64,000 bases of DNA from Tolypothrix sp. FACHB-123 (GCF_014697075.1 NZ_JACJRE010000003.1:62001-126000), one strand, 5' to 3'. Numbered from the stretch's first letter, positions 27,043 through 37,343 are shown. The notes: generated by a model from the sequence alone, not told the origin. Numbers and translations: made by a program.

Positions 27043-29010
27043 TTAATGGTTGGTATAGGTAGGGTTCGGGCAATATAACCAAGACAATAAGGTGGCGTAA
27101 AGTTTTAAGGAAATGGGATGGCGTTGGAAAATTTGATAAATCTGCTCCGGTGTTGCAGCTGCAACGCCTGGATTCTGTTGGGAAAGTTGGTGCAGCAGCT
27201 GGGTATGGCGCGTTAGCAGATCCGTCGGTTTGAGTATGGGAGTTGTGGAGGGAATAAAGCCTTCGGCATCAGGGGTGAGAGATGATTGATCTGGAGAAAT
27301 TATTGAGATAACTGGGTCAGAAATTATACTGTTTTGTTGCTCAACAGCTTCTACGATTGCCGGATTGACAGGAATCTGAATCCAGAATTCTGTACCTTTA
27401 CCTGGTTGAGAACGACATTTAAGAATTCCCTGGTGTTTTTCAACGACAATTTGGTGGCTAATTGCCATCCCTAAGCCAGTACCTTTACCCAGTTCTTTGG
27501 TAGTAAAAAATGGGTCATAAATGCGTCGCATGACCTCCTCTTCCATTCCCGGGCCGTTGTCAGCAATCCGAATCACTACCCACTGAGAATTGAGTAATTC
27601 GGTGCGGATGGTAATTTGGGGTTGGGTCAATTGTTGGGGATTGTGGTCTATGAACTCTTCTAAAGCATCAATCGCGTTAGCTAGGATGTTCATAAATACC
27701 TGATTCAACTGTCCGAGATAGCATTCGATTGCGGGAAGTTTTGCATATTCTTTGATAATTCCAATCTCTGGACGGTTAGTAGCTGCTTTGAGGCGATGGC
27801 GAAGAATCATCAGCGTTCCGTCGATGCCATCATGGATGTTGGCAGCTTTCATTTGGGATTCGTCATGGCGAGAAAAGTTTTTCAGAGATTGGACAATTTC
27901 GACAATGCGATCGCTCCCTAGTTTCATTGAATCTAGTAATTTAGGGAGATCCTCAATAATAAATTCCAAATCAATATTGTCTAGTTCTGATGCCAAATCC
28001 GGTGGAGTCACACAGTTCTGATACACTTGCAGCAAGTACAATAGGTCTTGAGCGTATTCGGAAACATACCTTAAATTGCCACAAATAAAATTTACTGGGT
28101 TGTTAATTTCGTGAGCTACTCCGGCAATAAGTTGCCCTAAACTTGACATTTTCTCACTTTGAATTAACTGGGTTTGTGCCAATTGCAAATCTTGGAGAGC
28201 TTGCTGAAGCTTTTCGGTTTGGGCTTGAGCTTGGGCAGTTGCTTGAGTACTTTGTTCGTAAAGTGAGGCTTTTTCAATGGCGATCGCTGTTTGGGAACCA
28301 AAGATACTGGCAAGTTTGAGGTGTTCTGCCTTGTAGGCATCGGTTTTGGCCGCACCAATAGCGATCGCGCCTAATATCCGCTCCTTAGCTCGCAAGGGTA
28401 CGCAAATTAGGGAATTAATGCTTGTTTCTTGCCATAATCGCGGATCGGCTTGAACATCATTGATCAGTTCTGCTCGACCAGACTGAACAATATCCCCAAT
28501 GATCCCTTTCCCCGGTTCTGGCTGATTTTGGGCAAAAAATTCGCCAAAATCAGCCAGAATTTCAAAAGCTGTAGCATCTGCATTCAAAAGTAAGATTGTT
28601 CCCGCTGAAGATTCCATTAATTGGCTCATTTCATGCAGCACGAGTTGAGCAATCTGCCGTCGATCTAAACTTGTGGTTAGCTGGGTGGAGATATCCTCAA
28701 ATAAATCAATTTCCTGATATCGCTCCAATAGTTCTTTTGCGAGTTCTTTCTTTTCAGCTTCCTGCTTTGCCAACACTGAGAGCAAACTCGCAAGTAAAGT
28801 TGCTTGTTGTTCGCCCACAACCCAACCGATGATTTCTCCAGATACTTCGATGGGATAGCGGTTTGCGCAAGTATGCTCTCCCACACTGATGATTTGTGTG
28901 CCGTCTACTAGTTCCACTGCGATCGCTATGTTGAACTCATGAGCGAAGTTTTGCAGCAAAGACGGCAACTGCGATCTATTCAGAATCCTTCTGAGGTTAA
29001 CTGCGGACAT
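27043..29010 (-). CDS. GAF-domain sensor histidine kinase
   Basis: A soluble kinase. The N-terminal 75 residues (IAIAVELVDGTQIISVGEHT...EIIGWVVGEQ) resemble a small ligand-binding sensor module. A coiled coil and a GAF domain follow (about 105-255, LICVPLRAKERILGAIAIG), then a coiled-coil linker, HisKA with the phospho-acceptor His in IAGVAHEINNPVNFI near residue 300, and HATPase (NAIDALEEF, DNGPGM, GTGLGMAIS). The last 100 residues after the ATPase form an unusual tail (SIISPDQSSLTPDAEG, then a helical segment). The ATG giving MSAVNLRRIL was chosen because GAGGT stands 6 bases upstream, rather than an ATG 12 bases earlier that overlaps it. It begins a three-gene signalling operon. Confidence 0.9.
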   Translation of the reverse strand: MSAVNLRRILNRSQLPSLLQNFAHEFNIAIAVELVDGTQIISVGEHTCANRYPIEVSGEIIGWVVGEQQATLLASLLSVLAKQEAEKKELAKELLERYQEIDLFEDISTQLTTSLDRRQIAQLVLHEMSQLMESSAGTILLLNADATAFEILADFGEFFAQNQPEPGKGIIGDIVQSGRAELINDVQADPRLWQETSINSLICVPLRAKERILGAIAIGAAKTDAYKAEHLKLASIFGSQTAIAIEKASLYEQSTQATAQAQAQTEKLQQALQDLQLAQTQLIQSEKMSSLGQLIAGVAHEINNPVNFICGNLRYVSEYAQDLLYLLQVYQNCVTPPDLASELDNIDLEFIIEDLPKLLDSMKLGSDRIVEIVQSLKNFSRHDESQMKAANIHDGIDGTLMILRHRLKAATNRPEIGIIKEYAKLPAIECYLGQLNQVFMNILANAIDALEEFIDHNPQQLTQPQITIRTELLNSQWVVIRIADNGPGMEEEVMRRIYDPFFTTKELGKGTGLGMAISHQIVVEKHQGILKCRSQPGKGTEFWIQIPVNPAIVEAVEQQNSIISDPVISIISPDQSSLTPDAEGFIPSTTPILKPTDLLTRHTQLLHQLSQQNPGVAAATPEQIYQIFQRHPISLKLYATLLSWLYCPNPTYTNH

Positions 29011-29213
29011 GAAATACCTCATTTACAGCAGGTGGGACATTGACCGCATTCTCTAGGTGATAGCTAAAACTCTCAACAGCTGACTCCGCATCGCTACCCG
29101 TTCGCCTAGCATCCCTGGAAAAAAGAAGAATTACCATAACAGTCTAGGAATATACTAATTTCTTAATAAGAGTAGTTTTCCCAGAAAGGTGGAAGGCGTA
29201 ACACTATATTTGG

Positions 29214-29289
29214 GCATGAGGCATTGGGCATTGGGCATGGGGCATTGGGCATTGGGTAAGTTTTTCTCCCCTGCTCCCTGCTCCCTGCT
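29214..29289. repeat. GGGCATT and CTCCCTG heptamer repeats
   Basis: Tandem GGGCATT/GGGCATG units followed by CTGCTCCCTGCTCCCTGC. They separate the BaeS-like kinase gene from the GAF kinase operon. Confidence 0.8.
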
Positions 29290-29302
29290 TCCATGCGGTT
29301 GC

Positions 29303-30415
29303 CTAAGCTAATGGCAGAGAAAATTCAAACTTACTACCAAATCCTTGCTTGCTTTCTACGTGAATTGTGCCGCCTTGCAGTTTAACTAGACGCTGAGAAA
29401 TCGTTAATCCAATACCTGTGCCTCCAGAATGGCGATCGCGCGATGAATCAGCACGCCAAAAGCGCTCAAATACATGAGGTAATTCTTCCGGCGCAATACC
29501 AATACCTGTGTCTACAACTGCAATCCAAAGTTGCCCGGAGTCACTTCTCACATAGATGGTAATAGAACCTTTGGTAGTATAGCGAACTGCATTGCCTAGC
29601 AAATTTACTAGTATTTGTTCTGTGCGATCTAAATCTGCTAATACAAAAGGCAGTGAAGCAGGGCACTCTAAAAGCAAAATCGGGCCATCTTCTAATAATT
29701 GGTCTGTAAATTTTTCTACTAATGACTCTAACAAAGGGCGAATATTGACGCGCTGTATATTAATCGCTAAAGAACCAGCTTCCGCCTTAGAAAGTTCTTG
29801 TAGGTCGTTAACCAACCGCTCTAAACGCTTAGTTTCTTTGGCTAGCCGTCGATAAACATCAGCCGATGGTTCAATTTCGCCATCAGCAAGTTGTTCTAAG
29901 TAACCGCGAACAACGGTTAGCGGTGTTCGTAGTTCATGGGTCATGTCTCCAATTAATTCCCGTCTTCTTGCTTCCACTCCTTGTAAACTATCTGCCATGC
30001 GGTTAAAACTAGCACCTAATTGGTTAATTTCGGGAATATCAGATATGGGTAATCTCGCTTCAAAATGACCGGAAGCATACTGTCGGGTAATTTGCTCCAT
30101 ATCGGTCAATCCCTGCATAATTCTTCTAGATACCCAGTAACTCAATCCACCAGCCGCAGTAGTCCCAACTAACACCGACCAAAGAGTGCTGCGCTGCCAA
30201 GCTATTTCAAATCCTTGCACTAATTCGGTGCGGATATCAATTAAATCTACTCCCTCATTTTCTAATCGTTCCAAGTGGAGGACAAAGAAACGGGGAGAGG
30301 AAATTTTACTAATGATTACCAGACTAAAAACTCCTACTATCATCACTACCAAGTGTGAAAATAATAGGCGCGATGTTAAAGCTAAGGACTTTGTCCAACG
30401 CCAGTCCTTGTTCAT
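29303..30415 (-). CDS. HAMP-domain sensor histidine kinase (BaeS-like)
   Basis: A 370-residue membrane kinase with transmembrane helices at about 17-37 and 76-95 enclosing a periplasmic loop of only about 40 residues, so ligand sensing may be intramembrane or through a partner. HAMP covers about 96-150, the phospho-acceptor His160 is in GDMTHELRTPLT, and the ATPase has NAVRYTTKG, DTGIGIAPEELP and GTGIGLTIS. It starts 5 bp after the stop of the OmpR-type regulator gene, so the two form a cognate pair. The stimulus is not evident. Confidence 0.92.
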   Translation of the reverse strand: MNKDWRWTKSLALTSRLLFSHLVVMIVGVFSLVIISKISSPRFFVLHLERLENEGVDLIDIRTELVQGFEIAWQRSTLWSVLVGTTAAGGLSYWVSRRIMQGLTDMEQITRQYASGHFEARLPISDIPEINQLGASFNRMADSLQGVEARRRELIGDMTHELRTPLTVVRGYLEQLADGEIEPSADVYRRLAKETKRLERLVNDLQELSKAEAGSLAINIQRVNIRPLLESLVEKFTDQLLEDGPILLLECPASLPFVLADLDRTEQILVNLLGNAVRYTTKGSITIYVRSDSGQLWIAVVDTGIGIAPEELPHVFERFWRADSSRDRHSGGTGIGLTISQRLVKLQGGTIHVESKQGFGSKFEFSLPLA

Positions 30416-30420
30416 TTTGT

Positions 30421-31131
30421 TTAACCCATACTGGAGTCATCAAATTTATAGCCTACTCCCACTACAGTTTTAATAAAAGTAGGATTAGATGGGTCGGGTT
30501 CAATTTTTTTCCGCAATCGAGCTATGTGAGTATCGACTACACGCTCATCACCAAAAAAGTTATCACCCCAAAGTTTGTCTATTAATTGGCTACGGTTCCA
30601 GACTCTACCAGGATTGCTGACAAAGGTACTTAACAAGTTAAATTCTAGAGTCGTTAAGTCTAAGACTTCCGCTTGTTGGGAATCTAAATGGCGACTGGCG
30701 GTGCGTTGGTCTATATCGACAATAAAGTGTTGGCTGCGATTGACTTGATGTTGTCCCCCTTGGCGGAGACTACGCCTTAATAAGGCGCGCACTCTCGCAA
30801 CTAATTCTCTAGGGCTGAAGGGTTTCACCATGTAGTCATCAGCACCAGTAGATAAACCAATCACGCGATCGATTTCTTCACCTTTAGCTGTGAGCATTAA
30901 AATATAAGGATCTTTTGCACCTGGTTTTTGACGAATTCTGGCACAAACTTCTAACCCATCTAAACTAGGAATCATTAAATCCAAAATGATTAAATCTGGT
31001 GGTTGTTCTTGGAACATCCGTAAGGCATTTATACCATCACGGCTAATCCGACACATAAATCCTTCTTTTTCTAAAGTTAATTGAATTAATTCAGCAATTT
31101 CTATTTCATCTTCAACAATTAAAATATCCAT
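30421..31131 (-). CDS. OmpR/PhoB-family response regulator
   Basis: A DNA-binding transcriptional regulator of 236 residues. The receiver domain (1-120) has acidic LIVEDEIEIA, phospho-acceptor Asp in LIILDLMIPSLDG, and DDYMVKPFSPREL. The winged-helix output domain (about 130-232) shows the OmpR signature LTTLEFNLLSTFVSNPGRVW and the recognition region VDTHIARLRKKIEPDPSNP with the wing TVVGVGYKF. It is the first gene of a regulator-kinase operon. Target genes cannot be inferred from context; the divergent upstream interval ends at the LabA-like gene, which lies on the same strand. Confidence 0.95.
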   Translation of the reverse strand: MDILIVEDEIEIAELIQLTLEKEGFMCRISRDGINALRMFQEQPPDLIILDLMIPSLDGLEVCARIRQKPGAKDPYILMLTAKGEEIDRVIGLSTGADDYMVKPFSPRELVARVRALLRRSLRQGGQHQVNRSQHFIVDIDQRTASRHLDSQQAEVLDLTTLEFNLLSTFVSNPGRVWNRSQLIDKLWGDNFFGDERVVDTHIARLRKKIEPDPSNPTFIKTVVGVGYKFDDSSMG

Positions 31132-31325
31132 CTCGATTTAAGAGAGTATTATACGCAGAGTAATTCCGAAATTATAGTTTTCAGCTAATATCCTGACATA
31201 TTGCCTGAGATTACCTCAAGATTGAGATTGATGAATGGTCTTTTATATTGGCTGAATATGTCTCTGGCAAGAGTTTTTGATTGGGACTTTAGTCCTCAAT
31301 TTATTCGCACTATTTATCTTGAAAA

Positions 31326-32036
31326 TTAGACGCCAGAATTAGACAAAATGCGATAATTATATCCAGGTTTAGCATCTTTTTGGATATATTGTTTAATGCT
31401 ATCTAAATCTATAAAATAGTCAGCTACATCAATTAAGATATCGCTGGTCATTGCGCGTAAACTCACAACTTCTACCCTAGCGCCTGTGCTAGTGACAGCA
31501 TTGACTGCATAAGCTAAATCTCCATCGCCACTTACTAAAACTGCTGTATCGTAGTAGGGTGCTAAATTAATCATATCTACAGCAATTTCTACATTCAAAT
31601 TTGGTTTTTTGTAATTCTCTACTGGTTGGAATTCTTTAGTGACTACACGATAACCATTACGACGCATCCAAAACAGAAAACCCTGTTGTTTTTCTTGGGA
31701 ACGCAGACGAATTGCAGGTGGTCGGGACATATCAATACCAGTGTAGAAAAAAGCCCGCAATAGCCGCGAATTTTCTGTTAATCGACAGAGTAATTTAAGA
31801 TAATCAATTTCTAAACCCACTTGCAAAGCCGCATGAAATAAGTTAATTCCATCAATAAAAATAGCTACTCTCCCACGATGAATGCCTTGAAATAGCAAGC
31901 TTGATACTGTAGAATTTGGTTTTCTTATTTCGGAAAGTTCTGGCTCATTATTGATGAAATTTTTATCTTTATAAGATATACCCTCATTTAGAGGTTTATC
32001 CTTATCTTTTTCTGTGGTAAATGTATTAATATTCAT
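31326..32036 (-). CDS. LabA-like NYN-domain protein
   Basis: A 236-residue protein of the NYN (PIN-like nuclease) family related to LabA, which in Synechococcus takes part in clock output and KaiC-dependent transcriptional feedback. After a 50-residue polar N-terminus, the NYN domain (about 55-205) has its acidic cluster: Asp62 in VAIFIDGINLF, Asp in NVEIAVDMINLA and the paired Asp of LVSGDGDLAYAV, plus ARVEVVSLR. These residues would bind a metal if the domain is catalytic; RNase activity is not shown for this subgroup to my knowledge. The ribosome binding site is AGGTATCGGACAATG-like (AGGTA). No clock gene is adjacent. Confidence 0.85.
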   Translation of the reverse strand: MNINTFTTEKDKDKPLNEGISYKDKNFINNEPELSEIRKPNSTVSSLLFQGIHRGRVAIFIDGINLFHAALQVGLEIDYLKLLCRLTENSRLLRAFFYTGIDMSRPPAIRLRSQEKQQGFLFWMRRNGYRVVTKEFQPVENYKKPNLNVEIAVDMINLAPYYDTAVLVSGDGDLAYAVNAVTSTGARVEVVSLRAMTSDILIDVADYFIDLDSIKQYIQKDAKPGYNYRILSNSGV

Positions 32037-32699
32037 TGTCCGATACCTCTAAATTCTTTAGTACAAAAGGTCTTTGGGCAAATTAGCAGTGAAGATTCGG
32101 TACTGATTGATTAGCCTAGTATGCTGTGAGGAATTCGTAATTTGTGAGGGATTTACCATCTTGGTAGTTTGCGTTGTTGTCTTGTTATGACTTCCCGCAA
32201 GGGTTGGTAAAATCCTGAATCTACAGGGTAATTCGTAATTATCTTTTTGCCAGGTTTTCAGATATTTCTCAAAATTGGTTTATTTATGCACTTGCTATCC
32301 TAACAGGAAATACCATGCTGTTACTTGCTGCTAATAAACCTGATTTCTGCTGATAGTGCAGATTTACAAGTGAAATATCTAAAAATTATGACTTGGTGTG
32401 AAGATAGATTTAACGAAATTTCCCCAATATTTATGGATAGACTGCTATTTATCCAATCAAACTGACTGTTAGTTTTGCACAGAACACGCAGATTCAAGGC
32501 GTTCCGAGGACTGTGCCTGAAGCGCTTGAGCAGTCTATTCACCTTTATTTGTATTGTACATCCATATTGAACCAAGCTGAAGGGAATATTAGGTATTAGG
32601 CATGGGGCATGGGGCATGGGGTATTGGGTATGGGAAGAGAGTTTTAATGTTTGGTTGGGGGTAGTTGTACCAAAAAGTAGATTTTTGAGAAATAAAAAT
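32037..32699. other. Repeat-bearing gene-free region
   Basis: Non-coding interval with GGGCATGGGGC/GGTATT heptamers at 32598-32631 and a CAACAGT pair at about 32805. A minus-strand frame at 32321-32707 crosses the heptamer repeats and the terminator and is not considered a gene. Confidence 0.4.
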
Positions 32700-32725
32700 C
32701 CCACCAAGTCTGTAAGTTTGGTGGG
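32700..32725 (-). terminator. Terminator of the PstS-like/DUF4912 gene
   Basis: An 8-bp stem CCCACCAA/TTGGTGGG with a 10-base loop. On the minus strand it is followed by ATTTTTATTTC. It lies about 100 bp past the stop of the upstream minus-strand gene. Confidence 0.6.
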
Positions 32726-32828
32726 GAAAAATGAAAATATTGCTTTAGACTAATCAATCACGCCAGGTTTTAGCACAACCAAGTATGAAAATCTCTTTTC
32801 TCAGTCAACAGTCAACACTATTTCCCAG

Positions 32829-35800
32829 CTATGCTTCTGGGTTGTCTTGGGAGAACTTCTTATGAATGCTTCTAGTTTGCTGTCCATTCGCAGAAGTTGC
32901 TGTCATGAGATATTCGATTAAGCTGTCGGAGTAGGGTATGCGGAAATGGAAAGTACCGTCTGGCTTTAGCTTAATGGGATGTCCGGCGATGTTGACGGTT
33001 GCATCTGGTTCTGTAGCACCGTGAATAATGATTTCCGCATCAGCGACAAACCAGAAGTCTGGATAGGGACGGCTAAAGACGCGCACGGTGGTTGAACGTG
33101 CGAGTGCTTCCCAACGATCGCCTTCTGTGAGATAGCCAATTTCGACAATGTAGTCGCGATCGCTGTTGGGAATGGCGACAAAGCGATCGCTTGAGAATAC
33201 CTCACAGTCATACTGCTGCACTAGCTGGGGATTTTGATAACTGAGGTCGAGATTGGTGACATCGTACAGCTTGATTGTTAGTTGGGAAACACCGCTATTA
33301 TGCAATAGTTCCTGTTCTGCATCGGCAAAGTACCAAGTCACATAAGCCCATTTGGCTGTGCGGGGTGCGATCGTAATGTTGCTTTCAATGGCTAGATCAT
33401 TTGTTTCTAAGTCTGTCTGGATGAAACCAGAACGATCTGCATCTTCGGTGTCAGGTTGGCTGAAAACGCGCACCCTTTCAGAACGGGCGATTGCTACCCA
33501 ATGTTCGCCATCTGTAGCATAGCCAATTTCGGCAATGTAGTCGCGATCGCTGGCGGGAATTTCGATGAGGCTGTTTTCTGTTGCGGGATCGAATTCATAT
33601 TGCTGGATGAACTGCGGGGTTTGGTAACTGAGGTCGATTCCTGTGGCATCATATAATCGCAGCAATAATTGACAACCTGTTTCCTGCAATACTTGCTGGT
33701 TAACATCAGAAAGTTGCCATGAGACTTCAGCCGATTTTGGACTTTGGGGTGTGAAGTTAATGCTGTCTTGGACATTGTCTGATAAATCATCAGTGTCTTC
33801 ACCGGGTATAGCAGGATTGCTAAAGACACGCACAATCTGAGAATAGGCGATTTTCACCCAGCGATCGCCTGCTGTTAGATAGCCAATTTCCACAAAATAG
33901 TTGCGATCGCTAACTGGGATCGCGACAAAGCGATCGCGTGCTGTATCGTCACATTCGTACTGCTGCACCAGTTGGGGAGTCTGATAACTCAAGTCGATAT
34001 TAGTCACATCGTACAGTCGCAGCGCTAATCGGGAACCTGAATTTTCTATTGCTTGCTGTTGATGGTCGGAAATGTTCCACGCAGCGTAAGCCCATTTGGG
34101 TGTGTGGGGTCTCAGGTTCACACTATCTTGCTCGTCGTCATTTGTGGCAGATGTAACTTCTGCTGCTTCTACTGGTGCATCATTGGTATGGGTATTTGTT
34201 CCCGAATCTTCGTTATTGTCATAAATTGTTGCCCAAGCACCAACTCCTGCGCCAGCGGCTACTGCTGCACCACCAGCTAATGCACCTAAGTTACCCAGAG
34301 AAACATCTTCTGGCGCATTTGAGGATTCTTCAGTTGTCGGTTCTGGCAGATTTGAGACTATTTCGATGATTTCTTCTTCTGTATCGTCTACAGATGATTC
34401 TGCTGCGTCTGCGACTGCATCTAAGGCTAAGTCTTGAACCTCTGGTAAATCGGGAATTGTCGCCGCTGTTTCGATGACGGGTAAATCCCCATCCCCTGTT
34501 TGTGCGGGAAACTCTGGTAAGTCTGGAGTTATCGTCACTGTCTCAATAACTGGTAAATCCCCATCCCCTGTTTGTGCGGGAAACTCTGGTAAGTCGGGAA
34601 TTGTCGCCGCTGTTTCGATGACAGGTAAATCCCCATCCCCTGTTTGTGCGGGAAACTCTGGTAAGTCGGGAATTGTCGCTGCTGTTTCGATGACAGGTAA
34701 ATCCCCATCCCCTGTTTGTGCAGGAAATTCTGGTAAATCGGGAATTGTCGCCGCTGTTTCGATAACGGGTAAATCCCCATCTCCAGGTTGTACAGGGACT
34801 TCTGCTAAATCGGGAATTGTCGCCGCTGTTTCGATAACGGGTAAATCCCCATCCCCTGTTTGCGCAGGAACTTCTGGTAAATCGGGAATTGTCGCCGCTG
34901 TCTCATTGACTGGCAATTCTTCATCAGGTGAATCCCATATAGAATAATTGCTATTTCCTACGGGACTGCTGTTATCTTCAGAATTTGTTGCTGTCTCAGT
35001 AGTAGCAGACCAAGCCGCCGCACCGGCTGCTATAGCTGCACCTCCTAAGGCTGCACTGCCAATTGTCGTGATATTGTCTGGATTGTTAGATTCCGGCTGA
35101 GATGCTTCTGCTTCCCAATTTTGGTTATCCGATGTTACTAAATTATCGGTAGTAGTAGACGGTGCTTCAGCCTTGGCTAAATCACTGTTAGTTGCTGGTA
35201 CTTCTGGTATGTGTGGATAAGAAGTATTGACAACTGCGGCTGGTGCTTCTGTATCCCATGCAGTATCACCGTTATTTCTAACCTCATCAGTTAATTCTGT
35301 ATCAGCAGTGCCAGTTGATGTTGCTAATATTGTCGGTTCTTGTGGTGGCGCAGTGGGTACCGATCCTAAATCTTTGTCTGCTGTCTCCACTTCTGGTGTA
35401 CGTTTCTTGCGGAACAAGAAAAACAATCCACCTAAACCACCCAGCACCAACAAAGGCAATAGTATCAACAATGGTGTGTCCATTGGTACAGTACCATTGT
35501 CACCACCAGAAGAATTTGTTGATGACTCGTTAGGATCGGCAGTTGCAGTAGTGGCGTTTGTCTCCGATGTGGGTGAGGTATTCGTTGCAACTGTTGCCTC
35601 CGCCGATGCTGGGGAAATTGCGGTAGTAGTGCTAGCCAATGTTGGCAATTGGCCTTGGGCGATCGCGGTTGCTTCTGATGTTCTAGCTGTTTCTATGGCT
35701 TGCTGTCCTGGAGGTGCGATCGCAAAGCCTAAAAATCCTGCCGTCCCGATGCTGGGACTTTTCTTGTAGACGTAAACTAAAGGTTGAGAGAAAGGATATT

Positions 35801-36557
35801 TCCCATCTGTGGGCGCAGCTTCATCTATGGGGATAACTCGCACACCTGGTATTTGCGATACTTGATTGGCTAGAGCGTAGCTAATTCCGTCGTTACCTAA
35901 TTGTTTGACGATTTCTACAGTATTATCATCAGTGATTTGAGTTGCTGTAGAGCCTGTAGCAAAGGTAGCCGCCTTAAAGGCTGGATAAGTCCGAAAAGTA
36001 TTGCGAGTGTCGCTAGTTGTCGGGCGATCAATGACGCGGATTTTACCCTTAGCGCCGCCCAATTCTGACCAATCTGTAATTCTTCCTCGGAAAATCCTCG
36101 CAAATTGTCTACTAGTTAAGCCGCCTTTAAAAGGATTGTCCGCACCGACAATAATTGCAATTTTTTCGCGGTACAAACGTACTTGCTCTAAACCCTTTGC
36201 TTGTTCTTCTTTAGTCAAGCCACGACCTAATGCTGCTATATCTACACTGCCATCTAGTAAACCTTTTAGTGCCGCTTCAGTACCATTCGCTTGAATTTCC
36301 ACCTTCGCCCCAGAAAACTGCTCCTCAAAACTTTGTTTGAGATTTTGGTTGATTGCATTCAAGCCACTTGAGCCATCAATCCGCACTGTAGTCCCATTTT
36401 CCACTGTTGTTGGTAAGGGAAAAGCGGGAGCATCAGTTGCAGATTGTGCCAGTATCTGTTTTGGCACTAAGAGATTTACTGCCATAGGCATAGTTCCCAA
36501 AGTCAGCAGTAATGCCAAACGGACTATTGCACTATCTTGTTTTTCTTTTTGCCACAT
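32829..36557 (-). CDS. PstS-like substrate-binding domain fused to a repeat linker and three DUF4912 domains
   Basis: A 1242-residue protein. A signal peptide (cleavage after about KQILAQSA) precedes a phosphate/oxyanion-type periplasmic binding domain (about 45-295: VRIDGSSGLNAINQNLKQ, DIAALGRGL, GGLTSRQFARIFRGRITDWS). A transmembrane helix at about 360-380 (LLILLPLLVLGGLGGLFFLF) leads into a long acidic region with two Ala/Gly-rich stretches (near 500 and 760) and seven 24-residue repeats, GDGDLPVIETAATIPDLPEF plus PAQT. Three DUF4912 domains follow (about 811-916, 933-1040, 1060-1166), each with LRLYD.T.ID(L)SYQ.P and the RDY..EIGY motif, and a beta-sandwich-like tail. The outer domain probably senses or captures a ligand while DUF4912 acts across the membrane; that topology is inferred from the single helix. 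Confidence 0.82.
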   Translation of the reverse strand: MWQKEKQDSAIVRLALLLTLGTMPMAVNLLVPKQILAQSATDAPAFPLPTTVENGTTVRIDGSSGLNAINQNLKQSFEEQFSGAKVEIQANGTEAALKGLLDGSVDIAALGRGLTKEEQAKGLEQVRLYREKIAIIVGADNPFKGGLTSRQFARIFRGRITDWSELGGAKGKIRVIDRPTTSDTRNTFRTYPAFKAATFATGSTATQITDDNTVEIVKQLGNDGISYALANQVSQIPGVRVIPIDEAAPTDGKYPFSQPLVYVYKKSPSIGTAGFLGFAIAPPGQQAIETARTSEATAIAQGQLPTLASTTTAISPASAEATVATNTSPTSETNATTATADPNESSTNSSGGDNGTVPMDTPLLILLPLLVLGGLGGLFFLFRKKRTPEVETADKDLGSVPTAPPQEPTILATSTGTADTELTDEVRNNGDTAWDTEAPAAVVNTSYPHIPEVPATNSDLAKAEAPSTTTDNLVTSDNQNWEAEASQPESNNPDNITTIGSAALGGAAIAAGAAAWSATTETATNSEDNSSPVGNSNYSIWDSPDEELPVNETAATIPDLPEVPAQTGDGDLPVIETAATIPDLAEVPVQPGDGDLPVIETAATIPDLPEFPAQTGDGDLPVIETAATIPDLPEFPAQTGDGDLPVIETAATIPDLPEFPAQTGDGDLPVIETVTITPDLPEFPAQTGDGDLPVIETAATIPDLPEVQDLALDAVADAAESSVDDTEEEIIEIVSNLPEPTTEESSNAPEDVSLGNLGALAGGAAVAAGAGVGAWATIYDNNEDSGTNTHTNDAPVEAAEVTSATNDDEQDSVNLRPHTPKWAYAAWNISDHQQQAIENSGSRLALRLYDVTNIDLSYQTPQLVQQYECDDTARDRFVAIPVSDRNYFVEIGYLTAGDRWVKIAYSQIVRVFSNPAIPGEDTDDLSDNVQDSINFTPQSPKSAEVSWQLSDVNQQVLQETGCQLLLRLYDATGIDLSYQTPQFIQQYEFDPATENSLIEIPASDRDYIAEIGYATDGEHWVAIARSERVRVFSQPDTEDADRSGFIQTDLETNDLAIESNITIAPRTAKWAYVTWYFADAEQELLHNSGVSQLTIKLYDVTNLDLSYQNPQLVQQYDCEVFSSDRFVAIPNSDRDYIVEIGYLTEGDRWEALARSTTVRVFSRPYPDFWFVADAEIIIHGATEPDATVNIAGHPIKLKPDGTFHFRIPYSDSLIEYLMTATSANGQQTRSIHKKFSQDNPEA
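34446..34920 (-). repeat. 72-bp in-frame tandem repeats inside the DUF4912 gene
   Basis: Seven 24-codon units, the central ones nearly identical at the DNA level (GACGGGTAAATCCCCATCCC recurs). The first and last units are degenerate. Low divergence indicates recent copy-number change. Confidence 0.9.
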
Positions 36558-37326
36558 ATGCTCCTTATCAGGGTACAGAAATACAGAAATTCGGCCAGCC
36601 TTTAACTTTATGTTTATATGTGATTAAACAGGAGACGCGCTAATTATACATCTCCATAAACTTTCTTCTAAAGTTACTTCAATCCTGATTGAAGGATGTA
36701 TACTGCGTCTAACTTTATCTTGTCTTTTGACCAGATTCATAGACTGTTTATTTTTTTTAAAGTATCTCAGAGGCAGGTTTATAGCTAAGTTTGCAGATAA
36801 GTACAACTATTTTCTTTCGTTATATTTACTAAGGCTGAAGTAACTAAAATTCAGCTTATTGCTGCGTATTCCCGACATAATTCTCAGCCATAAAGCAATA
36901 ATTCAAATACGCTCAACTGCTGCGAAGTTGAAGCATTATTGATGGGAATTTCTCTATTCTCTTTGATTGCGGGCTGAAGTCCTGACTGCAAAAAACGCCA
37001 ATTTTTACAATCATATAGACTTGCTAAGTCTATATAAAGAAATATTAAGTAATACTTAAAATAAGTTTAAAAAATAACTAAAAAAAGTTAGTTCTCCCCA
37101 ACTGCTACTCAAAGGCAAAAGGTTAAAAACTTCGCAATTGCAAATTCTCCTAGCTGATAGTCTGACAATTTTTTGGGGAGACTGGCTAAATTTACGTATT
37201 AGGCTAGTACAAATTGCTGCATCTGGTTTAGTCTCACCGCTAATATATATTTGGGCATGGGGCATTGGGCATTGGGCATTGGTAAATTATTATTTCTCCG
37301 CCTCCCTAGCCTCTAGCCCCTAGCCT
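36558..37326. other. Gene-free region
   Basis: About 770 bp between two minus-strand genes. The left part is the presumed promoter region of the PstS-like gene. The right part contains GGGCATT units (37255-37282) and CCTCTAG/CCCCTAG units (37306-37343) that run up to the ferritin-like gene stop. No credible gene was seen. Confidence 0.45.
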
Positions 37327-37343
37327 CTAACCCCTAGCCCCTA
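37252..37343. repeat. GGGCATT and CCCCTAG heptamer repeats
   Basis: Three GGGCATT units followed by about five CCTAGCC/TCTAGCC units. The second block overlaps the 3' end of the ferritin-like coding sequence. Confidence 0.75.

Noticed and set aside
32321-32707. 128-codon minus-strand frame
   Set aside because: It crosses heptamer repeats and the probable terminator of the DUF4912 gene.
34474-34947. 157-codon repeat frame opposite the DUF4912 gene
   Set aside because: Antisense image of the 72-bp coding repeats.
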